DNA of 64,000 nt from Bacillus pumilus. Its GTDB lineage: Bacteria > Bacillota > Bacilli > Bacillales > Bacillaceae. This document shows, piece after piece, positions 1 to 7,498 of this stretch (the first letter of the stretch is position 1; every line of letters starts with the position of its first letter). The translations under genes and the position numbers were made by a program. A model generated the notes under the pieces. It searched no databases. It was given only the letters and a program-made list of their open reading frames with translations, and was not told the DNA's origin. The stretch covers positions 3,658,001-3,722,000 of the forward strand of contig NZ_LT906438.1 in NCBI RefSeq assembly GCF_900186955.1. Reading direction: 5' to 3'.

Positions 1-184
1 AGATCAAGCCATAGACAATGCCTAATAGTCCGCCTAAAAATAAAAACAATGTATAATTCGATTCAAATGTAAGAGCTTCCGAAAACAACCAAATACCAAT
101 GATACCGAAGCCGCCCGTTGCTAAGAATGCCCATACCCTTAAAAAGGTCCTGCTTCTCACTTCTATTACTTCACTTGGATTCAA
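1..184 (-). CDS. yfjD: Partial membrane protein, YfjD-like
   Basis: This is the 5' part of a gene that runs off the left edge of the window. It starts with TTG at 182-184, eight or so bases after an AAAAGGAGAA ribosome-binding site. An ATG three bases further upstream is in another frame and meets a stop after six codons. The visible 61 residues hold two hydrophobic stretches (about residues 15-32 and 41-60), so the product is a membrane protein. It follows the yfjABC-like genes on the same strand, which is the place of yfjD in B. subtilis. The name rests on position and membrane character only. No function can be given. Confidence 0.6.
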   Translation of the reverse strand, partial: MNPSEVIEVRSRTFLRVWAFLATGGFGIIGIWLFSEALTFESNYTLFLFLGGLLGIVYGLI

Positions 185-205
185 GCGTCATTCTCCTTTT
201 CTCCA

Positions 206-964
206 TTAGAATATAGAACGTAATCCGTCTCTATGAGCCGTCTCCACGCGAAATTCACTTTCTTTTATTCCCGACACAAGCCACGACTGTTTCTCACCTG
301 GAATGACAAATAACATGGATTCCACATCAGGCGTATTATTTTTGTCGTAGACGACCTTCATGAGGGAGTCCATCTTTCCTTTTCTCTTCTGTACATCAGA
401 AACAAATGCCTGCACGAGTTCTTCGTTCTCTGCTCGATGAAGGAAGGAGGGCCACTCATTCTTCGCCTCACTTGCTTGCTCTAATAGCTTTTCAAATTCC
501 TCTGCTTGCAGGGTGACGACAGGTGCAGGGTGATCACTCATCTGTATATTGAAAAAGGCAGTCACTTGCTCCTCTGCCTGCTGGTCATCTTTCAGTTTTT
601 GAATCTGATGGACTTGTTGATCATAAAGTGTATGGTGCGCATATACGCCCATCTGTGTCGTGTGAAAGGAGGTGCTGACTTCTTCATCTTCATCCCCAAA
701 TCGAGATGCCTTGACGGTGTGAGATGCATCATTCATCGCCTGGATGAAATGACGGTATTCCGCTTTATAACGATATTGTCTGTTTCGAAATTCAAGTACA
801 CCTTTTGCGAGCAAAGAGCGGCATGCAATTTCAAATAAAAACCCTAGGCGCTCGTCCTCTACATCAGGATAATAGGCTTCCTTCAAGGACATGCCCTGTT
901 CAAAATAGCCTTCACTGTAAAAACTAAAGATGAGTTCCTCAATACTTAGACTTAGCTGATCCAA
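206..964 (-). CDS. yfjC: YfjC-like protein of a type VII-associated cluster
   Basis: A soluble protein of 252 residues with no signal peptide or membrane segment. It starts at TTG 962-964, eight bases after AGGAG. It lies 12 bp downstream of the YfjB-like gene and 21 bp upstream of the partial YfjD-like gene, so the four genes form one operon. The size and order match yfjA-yfjB-yfjC-yfjD of B. subtilis (YfjC about 249 residues). The sequence begins with a helix-rich part and is acidic. I recognise no enzymatic motif. A role as accessory or immunity-type protein for the WXG100-like partner is an inference from the neighbourhood. Confidence 0.75.
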   Translation of the reverse strand: MDQLSLSIEELIFSFYSEGYFEQGMSLKEAYYPDVEDERLGFLFEIACRSLLAKGVLEFRNRQYRYKAEYRHFIQAMNDASHTVKASRFGDEDEEVSTSFHTTQMGVYAHHTLYDQQVHQIQKLKDDQQAEEQVTAFFNIQMSDHPAPVVTLQAEEFEKLLEQASEAKNEWPSFLHRAENEELVQAFVSDVQKRKGKMDSLMKVVYDKNNTPDVESMLFVIPGEKQSWLVSGIKESEFRVETAHRDGLRSIF

Positions 965-976
965 CTTGATCTCTCC

Positions 977-2173
977 TTATCCAAAAGAAAATGCACCCTT
1001 AAAGAAATCGCCTGCACCTTTTATGAGCGAATCTGCGGTTTCTTTTGTTTTTTCTATCCCTTTATGTATCACCTGATTTGCCTGATCAATGGTGTCATTA
1101 ACTGCTTTCACACCTTGACCCGCCAGCTCGAATGCTTGTTTCCCTTTATCCACGACCGCATGAATTGGGTCCTTTAATTTCACTGCAACCTGCTCAGCAA
1201 AGCCTGATGTCAGCTTGGCGACTTTTTCTCCTATAAATCCACCGACTGCGGAACCAATGGCTCCTCCAACGACGGTTCCAATCGGTCCTGCAAAGCTTCC
1301 AAGAGCTCCTCCGACAACGGCACCTGCGACAGACCCGCCAGCGATAAAGACCGTATTGTTCACTGCATTTCCAACAGCCTTCGCATTTTCACGCTTCAGG
1401 ACTTCTGGCTGATCACCGAATTCTGCATAGTTCTCAGCAATTTTCAAACCACAGCCGACCGTTTCCGTTGCGCCAGTGACAACCGTTGCAATGATGGCAT
1501 TTCCTTTCGCGAATCTTGATCCATTTTTCAAAACAGACTTGATCGCAGCCGTGTCCTTCCAATTGATACTTCCTTTTGTAAAGTCACGGACACTGTTCGT
1601 GAATGCAACTGTATCGTCAGGATAAAATTTTGTGAATTTCTTATGGACCAAATCAGCCATCGACCAGTTTGATCGTTTTAATAATTCTTTATTACTCAGC
1701 CAAATCCTTGCTAGCCGGTCAAATCTCGTTCCTTCTACCCGGCTGGTCAGATCAAGCAGCAGCTTTGAATGCTGCGCTGCATAACGGCCATTGTCTTTAA
1801 TGAAAGTCGTCATCCCAAGTCCATAGTATTTCGCCTGCATCATCACAATACCAGCTAAGCTCGTGAGTGTACCATATTGATCATAGATACTGTACAATTT
1901 CCGTAAAATATCGTCTGCTTCGACCATTTTATCTTTTGCATGACGAATCGTAATATCATCACTGCTCAATTTACTGATCAATGCTTGTCCTGCTCCCCAT
2001 GCATCCCCGACGCCTGAAAAACAGCTTCTATACCGAGGATCACAGCCTAAAATGAGACCATCCAGTTCACTATGTAAATCGCGGTGCTTCGTTTCAATGG
2101 CAGAAAGTTCGCCTACAACATCATTCGCAAGCCCTGTCAGCTGATCTGGATCAACCACTATGTCACGTGCCAT
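977..2173 (-). CDS. yfjB: YfjB-like WXG/LXG-type secreted protein with glycine zipper
   Basis: The frame is open up to 2230, but ATG at 2171-2173 is preceded by GGGAG at an 8-base distance and lies just after the YfjA-like stop, so a 398-residue protein (MARDIVVDPDQL...) is preferred. The N-terminal 100 residues are helical, as in ESX/LXG-type substrates. Residues about 277-316 form a long glycine/alanine-rich stretch with repeated GxxxG spacing, typical of a glycine zipper that can enter membranes. The C-terminal 60 residues look like a long helix. It is probably exported with YfjA by the type VII (Yuk/ESX) machinery. A toxic, membrane-acting role is possible but not shown. Confidence 0.75.
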   Translation of the reverse strand: MARDIVVDPDQLTGLANDVVGELSAIETKHRDLHSELDGLILGCDPRYRSCFSGVGDAWGAGQALISKLSSDDITIRHAKDKMVEADDILRKLYSIYDQYGTLTSLAGIVMMQAKYYGLGMTTFIKDNGRYAAQHSKLLLDLTSRVEGTRFDRLARIWLSNKELLKRSNWSMADLVHKKFTKFYPDDTVAFTNSVRDFTKGSINWKDTAAIKSVLKNGSRFAKGNAIIATVVTGATETVGCGLKIAENYAEFGDQPEVLKRENAKAVGNAVNNTVFIAGGSVAGAVVGGALGSFAGPIGTVVGGAIGSAVGGFIGEKVAKLTSGFAEQVAVKLKDPIHAVVDKGKQAFELAGQGVKAVNDTIDQANQVIHKGIEKTKETADSLIKGAGDFFKGAFSFG

Positions 2174-2177
2174 CACA

Positions 2178-2510
2178 TCATCTCCCTTCTCGGTTTCTTT
2201 CTCTCCGTTCTTCTCGTCTCTTTCGCTCAAGCTCTTCCATTCTGGCTATTTCAGCTTTCCGTTCCTCGATTTTGACCGCTGCATCGCGCAGTTCCTGACT
2301 TGTTTCAAGCAAGTCCTTTTCGAATTGATCATAGCGTGCGGTTGTTTCCTCAAAGCTTTGATCAAATTTATTCCTTGCTTCTCCCTGCCAGCCTGATCCT
2401 ACTGCCTTGAGCCGATTCTCCAGCAGCTGCTTTGACTGCCGAATCTCATCAGCTGCTTCCTGAAACTTTTGAGCGAGTGCCAGCGTTTGACTAGAATCCA
2501 ACTTTCGCAC
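2178..2510 (-). CDS. yfjA: WXG100-like protein YfjA
   Basis: A 110-residue all-helical protein that starts at GTG 2508-2510, six bases after GGAG. It carries a Trp-x-Gly turn (SGWQGEARNKF, about residues 38-48) between two predicted helices, the hallmark of the WXG100/ESAT-6 superfamily. The C-terminal 30 residues are a very charged Arg/Glu helix. It is the first gene of the yfjABCD-like operon and precedes YfjB by 4 bp. WXG100 proteins leave the cell as dimers through type VII secretion. The secretion genes themselves are not in this window. Confidence 0.8.
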   Translation of the reverse strand: MRKLDSSQTLALAQKFQEAADEIRQSKQLLENRLKAVGSGWQGEARNKFDQSFEETTARYDQFEKDLLETSQELRDAAVKIEERKAEIARMEELERKRREERRERNREGR

Positions 2511-2727
2511 CCCTTTCTCCCAATTTAACGTACAAATGGATGATTTTATATGTCCTCATTATAAATAAAAAGACACCCAAAAAAATCACCCTAAAGAACC
2601 ATTCAACACATCACCAAATGAAAGTAGGTCTTTTTCCTCTCTAATTGCCAGAGAAAGCCTTTCTTGTTATGAAGCGCATTCAAGACATGATAAAATGAAC
2701 GTATTCTACAAAAGGAGTGACGTATAC

Positions 2728-3960
2728 ATGAAAGAGGAAATGATTCAGCGTTTCACAAGTTATGTGAAGGTAGATACGCAGTCGGATGCAGATAAGGAAA
2801 GTTGCCCATCGACTGAAGGACAGTTGAACTTAGCGAGACAACTAGTTGAAGAAATGAAATCCATCGGGATTCAAGAAGTGACAATGGATGAAAACGGCTA
2901 TGTCATGGGAACGATCCCATCTAATACAGACAAAGACGTGCCGACCATTGGCTTCCTGGCTCACATCGACACAGCTACTGACTTCACCGGCAAGAATGTG
3001 AAACCGCAGCTTCATGAAAACTATCAAGGCGGCGACATCACCTTAAATGAAGAACTACATATCGTTTTATCTCCATCACAGTTTCCAAATTTACAAAAGT
3101 ATCAAGGACATACGCTGATCACAACAGATGGCACAACCTTGCTTGGTGCAGATAACAAAGCTGGTATCGCAGAAATTATGACCGCCATGCATTACTTAAT
3201 TGAAAATCCAGAAATCAAGCATGGAAAAATTCGCGTCGCCTTTACACCCGATGAAGAGATTGGCAGAGGGCCGCACAAATTTGATGTTGATGCCTTTGGC
3301 GCTTCCTATGCGTATACAATTGACGGAGGACCGCTCGGGGAGCTGCAATATGAAAGCTTCAACGCAGCAGGTGCGAAAGTATCCATTAAAGGAAACAACG
3401 TCCACCCTGGGACAGCGAAAGACAAAATGGTCAGCGCTGCGAAGATTGGGATGCTCTTCCATAACAAGCTTCCTTCTGATGAATCTCCGGAATACACAGA
3501 AGGCTACGAGGGATTTTTCCATCTCACGAAGTTTGTAGGAGAAGTCGAAGAAGCAGAGCTGCAATATATTATTCGTGATTTTGATAAAGACAAATTTAAC
3601 GAACGCAAAGCACTATTTGAAAAAATAGCAAATGACTTAAAAGCCATTTACGGAGAAAACAGCATCAATCTCAAAATTCAAGATCAATATTATAATATGA
3701 GAGAAAAAATTGAGCCGGTGAAACATATTGTGGATATTGCCCATGAAGCAATGGAAAACCGCTCAGTGACACCTGTAATCGAACCGATCCGCGGCGGTAC
3801 AGATGGCTCCCAGCTTTCATATAAAGGTCTTCCAACGCCAAACATCTTTACTGGTGGGGAAAACTTCCACGGTAAATATGAATTTATTTCTGTCGAGAAC
3901 ATGGTGAAAGCAACAGAAGTCATCGTTGAAATTGCCCGTCTATTTGAAGAAAAAGCATAG
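2728..3960 (+). CDS. pepT: Peptidase T (tripeptide aminopeptidase)
   Basis: A 410-residue M20B metallopeptidase that removes the N-terminal residue from tripeptides in the cytoplasm. The ATG at 2728 follows AAAGGAGTGA and gives the usual PepT length; the longer frame from 2695 lacks such a site. Zinc-site motifs are visible: [27 protein letters not shown] and, near the end, [11 protein letters not shown]. It is a single-gene unit, divergent from the yfjA-like gene and closed by a strong terminator. Confidence 0.95.
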   Translation: MKEEMIQRFTSYVKVDTQSDADKESCPSTEGQLNLARQLVEEMKSIGIQEVTMDENGYVMGTIPSNTDKDVPTIGFLAHIDTATDFTGKNVKPQLHENYQGGDITLNEELHIVLSPSQFPNLQKYQGHTLITTDGTTLLGADNKAGIAEIMTAMHYLIENPEIKHGKIRVAFTPDEEIGRGPHKFDVDAFGASYAYTIDGGPLGELQYESFNAAGAKVSIKGNNVHPGTAKDKMVSAAKIGMLFHNKLPSDESPEYTEGYEGFFHLTKFVGEVEEAELQYIIRDFDKDKFNERKALFEKIANDLKAIYGENSINLKIQDQYYNMREKIEPVKHIVDIAHEAMENRSVTPVIEPIRGGTDGSQLSYKGLPTPNIFTGGENFHGKYEFISVENMVKATEVIVEIARLFEEKA

Positions 3961-3968
3961 ATATGTTT

Positions 3969-4000
3969 ACAACCGTTCCTGTTCGGGAACGGTTTTTTAA
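3969..4000 (+). terminator. pepT terminator
   Basis: The stem AACCGTTCC / GGAACGGTT with a six-base loop is followed directly by a T-run, 10 bp after the pepT stop codon. Confidence 0.9.
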
Positions 4001-4074
4001 TAAAAGTTTACAATTTTCTGAAACTTTTATGACATTTATTCGTACTAATAGAGACAACCCCAGAAAAATTCTTC

Positions 4075-4103
4075 TTGACGAGTGCAATAACTGGAAATAT
4101 AAT
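4075..4103 (+). promoter_or_regulatory. Strong sigma-A promoter for the small membrane protein gene
   Basis: TTGACG at 4075-4080 and a perfect TATAAT at 4098-4103 are 17 bp apart. The next gene on this strand starts at 4249, so the transcript would have a leader of about 140 nt. I see no terminator or known riboswitch pattern in that leader. Confidence 0.75.
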
Positions 4104-4248
4104 AGTTAAAAACAACCAGTATTTTAGACCTAAATTAGCAGATCACCTAAACCTTAAGAACTAAACCGATTCTGCTGCATATTTTCAGTTATAAACATCA
4201 CTCACCCTGTCTACACTTAAAGAATAGGATGAATTGGAGGAATGTCAT

Positions 4249-4428
4249 ATGATGATTTTATTGATTATCGCTTCACTTTGCTGCTACTTACTATTCTCTT
4301 TCAAAAAAGATAACCGCACACCAAAACGAAAAAGCGCAGAGCTTTCGGAGTTTGAAATCTTTCGTATGCGCCGCCACTACAACGGAAAACGACGTCACCC
4401 ACTAAACGATGCACCTAAACAAGTATAA
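4249..4428 (+). CDS. Small single-pass membrane protein, unknown
   Basis: A 59-residue protein. The first of two adjacent ATG codons (4249) sits eight bases after GGAGG; the longer TTG frame from 4234 would begin inside that site. Residues 1-17 are a hydrophobic helix, followed by a very basic tail rich in Lys and Arg (RMRRHYNGKRRH). The layout, a membrane anchor with a cationic cytoplasmic tail, is common among small Bacillus stress or membrane proteins. I do not recognise the family. It has its own promoter and terminator. Confidence 0.7.
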   Translation: MMILLIIASLCCYLLFSFKKDNRTPKRKSAELSEFEIFRMRRHYNGKRRHPLNDAPKQV

Positions 4429-4434
4429 ATCTGA

Positions 4435-4463
4435 AAAAGAGCCTCATATGGGGCTCTTTTGTG
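4435..4463 (+). terminator. Terminator after the small membrane gene
   Basis: AAAGAGCC and GGGCTCTTTT form a stem with a short loop, starting 7 bp after the stop codon. Confidence 0.75.
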
Positions 4464-4477
4464 TGAGTACATAAAAA

Positions 4478-4702
4478 AAACGACCAGATTCATTGGTCGT
4501 TTCAGATTGTTGACAAAGGGCTAAAATGATCTTGATTTTAGCCCTTTGTCTTCTTTTCAGCGTGATAGAAAACCTTTGAAGTCTAGGAAGGGCAAGCACT
4601 GGAGCGGAGCGAATTGAACATTCGTGAGCACCAGCGCGCAGACCTGACAACGAATGCGAGGGTTTGTCTACACGCTGAAACGACCAGATTCATTGGTCGT
4701 TT
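4478..4702. repeat. Structured repeat element, copy 1, flanked by duplicated terminator
   Basis: A 175-bp core (4503-4677, ends CAG...CTG) is flanked by exact 25-bp direct repeats at 4478-4502 and 4678-4702. Each flank holds the hairpin CGACCAGATTCATTGGTCG, the terminator of the convergent genes. The core has a 16-bp perfect inverted repeat (GACAAAGGGCTAAAAT ... ATTTTAGCCCTTTGTC, 4511-4549) and a second domain bounded by CAGCGTG (4558) and CACGCTG (4671-4677). An inverted copy is at 37029-37202. No transposase is encoded. It resembles a non-autonomous mobile element or a mobile structured RNA. Confidence 0.8.
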
Positions 4703-4708
4703 TTCCTT

Positions 4709-5386
4709 TTATTTATACACCTTCGCAGGAACTTGAATCACAGGAATTCCTACATAGTAAGGTGAAATTTCATATGGCTGGAAGACAACAGCAATTCCCT
4801 TTTTCGTGAAGTAATACTGCGTGTTGTAGTTGATTTCAATGTCTCTTTTTTTCAGGTTCGCATAGAATTTACTTTTATGTTTCTTTGTATAATTATAGAC
4901 ATAATCTCTCACTTTCGTAAGCTTTTTCTTTGTTTTCACAACGTCTGTCAAGAACAGCTGCTTTGTCTTTTTCTTTGTTAACACATAGTTCATGCTGGAA
5001 ACCATCGTATCTCCATGCATTCCACCATCATTCATGTAATCATAGTTTAAGATACTGAGCTTCTTCCCATTGTTAAATTTCGTTTTAAACGATCTCTCGT
5101 AAGTGATCTTCCCAAAGCCTTCCTTTTTCGCTTCGTCCTTTAAGAACAAGTACGTAGAATAAGAGAATGCGATATCTTCTTTTAAATCACGATTGATGGT
5201 TTTCATATGCGCCTTGCTTAGGTTTTTCACCTGTGCATATTTGAATGTTTTTTTCTTTTTATAATAGTGTGTGCTTACTTTTGCTTTTTTTGCTTGTTTG
5301 GCATCCGCAGATCCAACTGGCGCAAACAACGAAACAATCAGTGAAAAAATGATCAGACTGATCGTTAGGCCTTTTTTCATTGTCAT
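4709..5386 (-). CDS. Secreted DUF3298/RsiV-like protein
   Basis: A 225-residue exported protein. The ATG at 5386 lies about nine bases after GGGGG. Residues 1-32 are a signal peptide with a clear hydrophobic core and an Ala-x-Ala type end (GSADAKQ). The mature part is very Lys-rich. It has the layout of the DUF4163/DUF3298 extracellular domain found in RsiV and PdaC, with the segment YDYMNDGGMHGDT and a C-terminal FQPYEISPYYVGIP segment typical of DUF3298. No deacetylase domain follows, so it is probably a binding or sensory module. The exact role is unknown. It stands alone, convergent with the small membrane gene. Confidence 0.75.
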   Translation of the reverse strand: MTMKKGLTISLIIFSLIVSLFAPVGSADAKQAKKAKVSTHYYKKKKTFKYAQVKNLSKAHMKTINRDLKEDIAFSYSTYLFLKDEAKKEGFGKITYERSFKTKFNNGKKLSILNYDYMNDGGMHGDTMVSSMNYVLTKKKTKQLFLTDVVKTKKKLTKVRDYVYNYTKKHKSKFYANLKKRDIEINYNTQYYFTKKGIAVVFQPYEISPYYVGIPVIQVPAKVYK

Positions 5387-5544
5387 AGTAAAAACCCCCA
5401 TTTTTGTCTATTACCAATAGAGTATACCATGACAAAAGAACCAAAAAAAGCAGTATTTACATTTTATTCTTTCTTTTCCCACTTCGGGTTTGTTTACCGT
5501 TTTCATAAGTTCCTGTATGCTTAATGTAGAATGCTAGATGAAGT

Positions 5545-6405
5545 GTGGTGTTTATCATAGAAGAGAATATTTTTAGTCACATTCGGACGACGTTTCATAG
5601 TTTGTCTCCGACCCAAAAAAAGATTGCCAATTACATTTTAGAAAATCCTCAGAAAGTTGTGCTTCATTCCATTAGTGCACTCGCTGCTGAATGCAATACT
5701 AGTGAAACGACGATCTTTCGGTTTCTACGAAAAATTGGCTATGAATCGTACCAAGTGTTTCGTGTCCATGTCGCACAGGATATTGCAACCAATACGCCTC
5801 AATCCATATACGGTGAGATCGAGGCATCCGATAGTGTAGCTGACATTAAACATAAGGTCATAGAGTTAACAACAAACTCTATTCAAGATATGAAGCATAT
5901 ATTAGAAGACCAAGCCGTCACACAATTCATTGAACAAATGAAGCAGGCACATAAAACCGTCTTCTTTGGAGCAGGTGCATCCAGCTTTATTGCTGGAGAT
6001 GCTTATCATAAATTCCTCCAGCTTGGTTTTGAAGTGAGTCTATGCAGTGATCCGCATATGATGAACATGATTGCTACTCACGCCACGGAACACGATTTTA
6101 TCGTTGCGATCTCCCATTCAGGAGAGAGTAGAGAAATTCTTGATGCCGTGCAATTTGCTAAAGAAAAGGGAGCAAAGGTTGCCTCTATCACCAGCTATCC
6201 GAAATCAGAGCTCGCAAAGCGATCTGACTTTCATCTGCTCAGTTCTTCCAGGGAGACAACCTATCGATCTGACTCTATGATCTCCCGTATTAACCAGCTT
6301 GTAATCATTGATGTACTATACGTCGCCGCTGTTTTAGAACTAGGATCAGATGCCATTGAAAACGTGAAACAATCTCGATTAGCCGTAGCTAAAAATAAAA
6401 CATGA
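5545..6405 (+). CDS. RpiR/MurR-family transcriptional regulator
   Basis: A 286-residue regulator with an N-terminal RpiR helix-turn-helix (SPTQKKIANYILENP ... ALAAECNTSETTIFRFLRKIG, residues about 20-66) and a C-terminal SIS sugar-phosphate binding domain (FFGAGASSFIAGDAYHKF, AISHSGESREIL). It starts at one of two adjacent GTG codons with only a weak ribosome site. The sugar-acid operon lies directly downstream on the same strand after a terminator, so it very likely controls that operon in response to a phosphorylated intermediate. The effector is not known. Confidence 0.85.
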   Translation: MVFIIEENIFSHIRTTFHSLSPTQKKIANYILENPQKVVLHSISALAAECNTSETTIFRFLRKIGYESYQVFRVHVAQDIATNTPQSIYGEIEASDSVADIKHKVIELTTNSIQDMKHILEDQAVTQFIEQMKQAHKTVFFGAGASSFIAGDAYHKFLQLGFEVSLCSDPHMMNMIATHATEHDFIVAISHSGESREILDAVQFAKEKGAKVASITSYPKSELAKRSDFHLLSSSRETTYRSDSMISRINQLVIIDVLYVAAVLELGSDAIENVKQSRLAVAKNKT

Positions 6406-6410
6406 ACGCA

Positions 6411-6440
6411 AAAGGCCGGAGCTGATTCCGGTCTTTTTTT
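6411..6440 (+). terminator. Terminator after the RpiR regulator gene
   Basis: GGCCGGA and TTCCGGTC pair around a short loop and are followed by seven T residues. Confidence 0.85.
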
Positions 6441-6462
6441 GTGACTTTTCTCATATTTTCCG

Positions 6463-6492
6463 TTGACACGTTCCTATCACGTCATGTACATT
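6463..6492 (+). promoter_or_regulatory. Candidate promoter of the sugar-acid operon
   Basis: TTGACA (6463-6468) is followed after 18 bp by TACATT (6487-6492). It lies upstream of a palindrome and a cre-like box and ahead of the dehydrogenase gene. Confidence 0.5.
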
Positions 6493-6533
6493 AAATGAAC
6501 AATAGTTTATTTCCTACTATTAAAACAAAAATA

Positions 6534-6547
6534 TAGTATATATACTA
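6534..6547. promoter_or_regulatory. Perfect palindrome, possible RpiR operator
   Basis: TAGTATATATACTA is its own reverse complement and lies between the candidate promoter and the first gene of the operon next to an RpiR regulator gene. The link to that regulator is inference. Confidence 0.4.
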
Positions 6548-6558
6548 ACAAAAGAAAA

Positions 6559-6572
6559 AGAAAGCGCTTTTT
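6559..6572. promoter_or_regulatory. cre-like CcpA site
   Basis: AGAAAGCGCTTTTT contains the AAAGCGCTTT core typical of Bacillus catabolite-responsive elements. It lies about 35 bp before the operon start and downstream of the promoter, a position suited to roadblock repression by CcpA. Confidence 0.65.
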
Positions 6573-6603
6573 ATAAGGGTTTTCTATATAGGAGGCGTTC
6601 AAT

Positions 6604-7497
6604 GTGACAAAGAAAATTGGATTCATTGGATTAGGTATTATGGGAAAGCCTATGGCACTCAATCTATTAAAAGCCGGTCATACTGTGACTGTTTTCGATC
6701 TAAATGAGGAAGCGATTCGAGCGTTACAAGAAGCCGGAGCAAAAGGTGCTGTTTCAGCAGCTGATGCCGCTTCTGAAAGCGATATCATCATCACAATGCT
6801 TCCTAAAGGAGAGCATGTAGAGGCAGTTGTTGCAGGTGATCATGGCATTTTAACTACAGCTAAACCTGGCACTGTTGTCGTAGATATGAGCTCAATTTCC
6901 CCTGTTACTTCTAGAGCTTTAGCTGCTCTTACAAAACAGCATCAGGTGGAATTTATCGACGCACCTGTCAGCGGCGGAGAACCGAAGGCAATAGACGGAA
7001 CACTTGCCATCATGGCTGGCGGCGAAGAAACCATCTTTGAGCAAGTGAAGGATGTCCTGCTTGCGATGGGCACAGAAGTTGTATTAGTTGGCACAAATGG
7101 AAGCGGAACAACAGCGAAGCTCGCCAATCAAATCATCGTCAACTTAAATATTGCCGCTATGTCCGAGGCGCTCGTTCTTGCCGCTAAATCGGGCATTGCC
7201 ATTGACAAAATGTATGAAGCCATTCGCGGCGGGCTGGCAGGAAGTGCCGTTCTCGATGCAAAGGTCCCTCTCATCTTAGAACGAAACTTTGAACCAGGCG
7301 GACGTATCGACATCAACTTAAAGGATTTAACCAATGTGATGGAAACTGCTCATGATATCGGCGTTCCTCTCCCGCTTTCTAGCCAGCTGCTTGAAATCTT
7401 CCACGCCCTCAAAGCGGACGGAAAATCTGGGCTTGACCATGGCGGCATCGTTCAATATTACGAAAAAATGGCTCATGTCGAAGTGAAGAAAGGATGA
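6604..7497 (+). CDS. Beta-hydroxyacid dehydrogenase, L-threonate dehydrogenase-like
   Basis: A 297-residue NAD-dependent enzyme of the 3-hydroxyisobutyrate dehydrogenase family. GTG at 6604 follows AGGAGG at 8 bases. It shows the Rossmann motif GFIGLGIMGKPMA (residues about 6-18), the substrate loop DAPVSGGEPKA and the catalytic lysine segment TTAKLANQ. In operons with DUF1537 kinases and GntP transporters, members of this family (LtnD) oxidise L-threonate to 2-oxo-tetronate. Tartronate semialdehyde reductase (GarR) is the alternative. It is the first gene of a three-gene operon and is followed by the kinase after 1 bp. Confidence 0.8.
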   Translation: MTKKIGFIGLGIMGKPMALNLLKAGHTVTVFDLNEEAIRALQEAGAKGAVSAADAASESDIIITMLPKGEHVEAVVAGDHGILTTAKPGTVVVDMSSISPVTSRALAALTKQHQVEFIDAPVSGGEPKAIDGTLAIMAGGEETIFEQVKDVLLAMGTEVVLVGTNGSGTTAKLANQIIVNLNIAAMSEALVLAAKSGIAIDKMYEAIRGGLAGSAVLDAKVPLILERNFEPGGRIDINLKDLTNVMETAHDIGVPLPLSSQLLEIFHALKADGKSGLDHGGIVQYYEKMAHVEVKKG

Positions 7498-7498
7498 G

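Noticed and set aside
4444..4650. 68-residue frame starting MSGLRAGAHECSIRSA
   Set aside because: It lies within the structured repeat, is driven by its palindromes, and a similar frame appears in the inverted copy at 37056-37286. It has no ribosome site and is a product of the repeat, not a gene.
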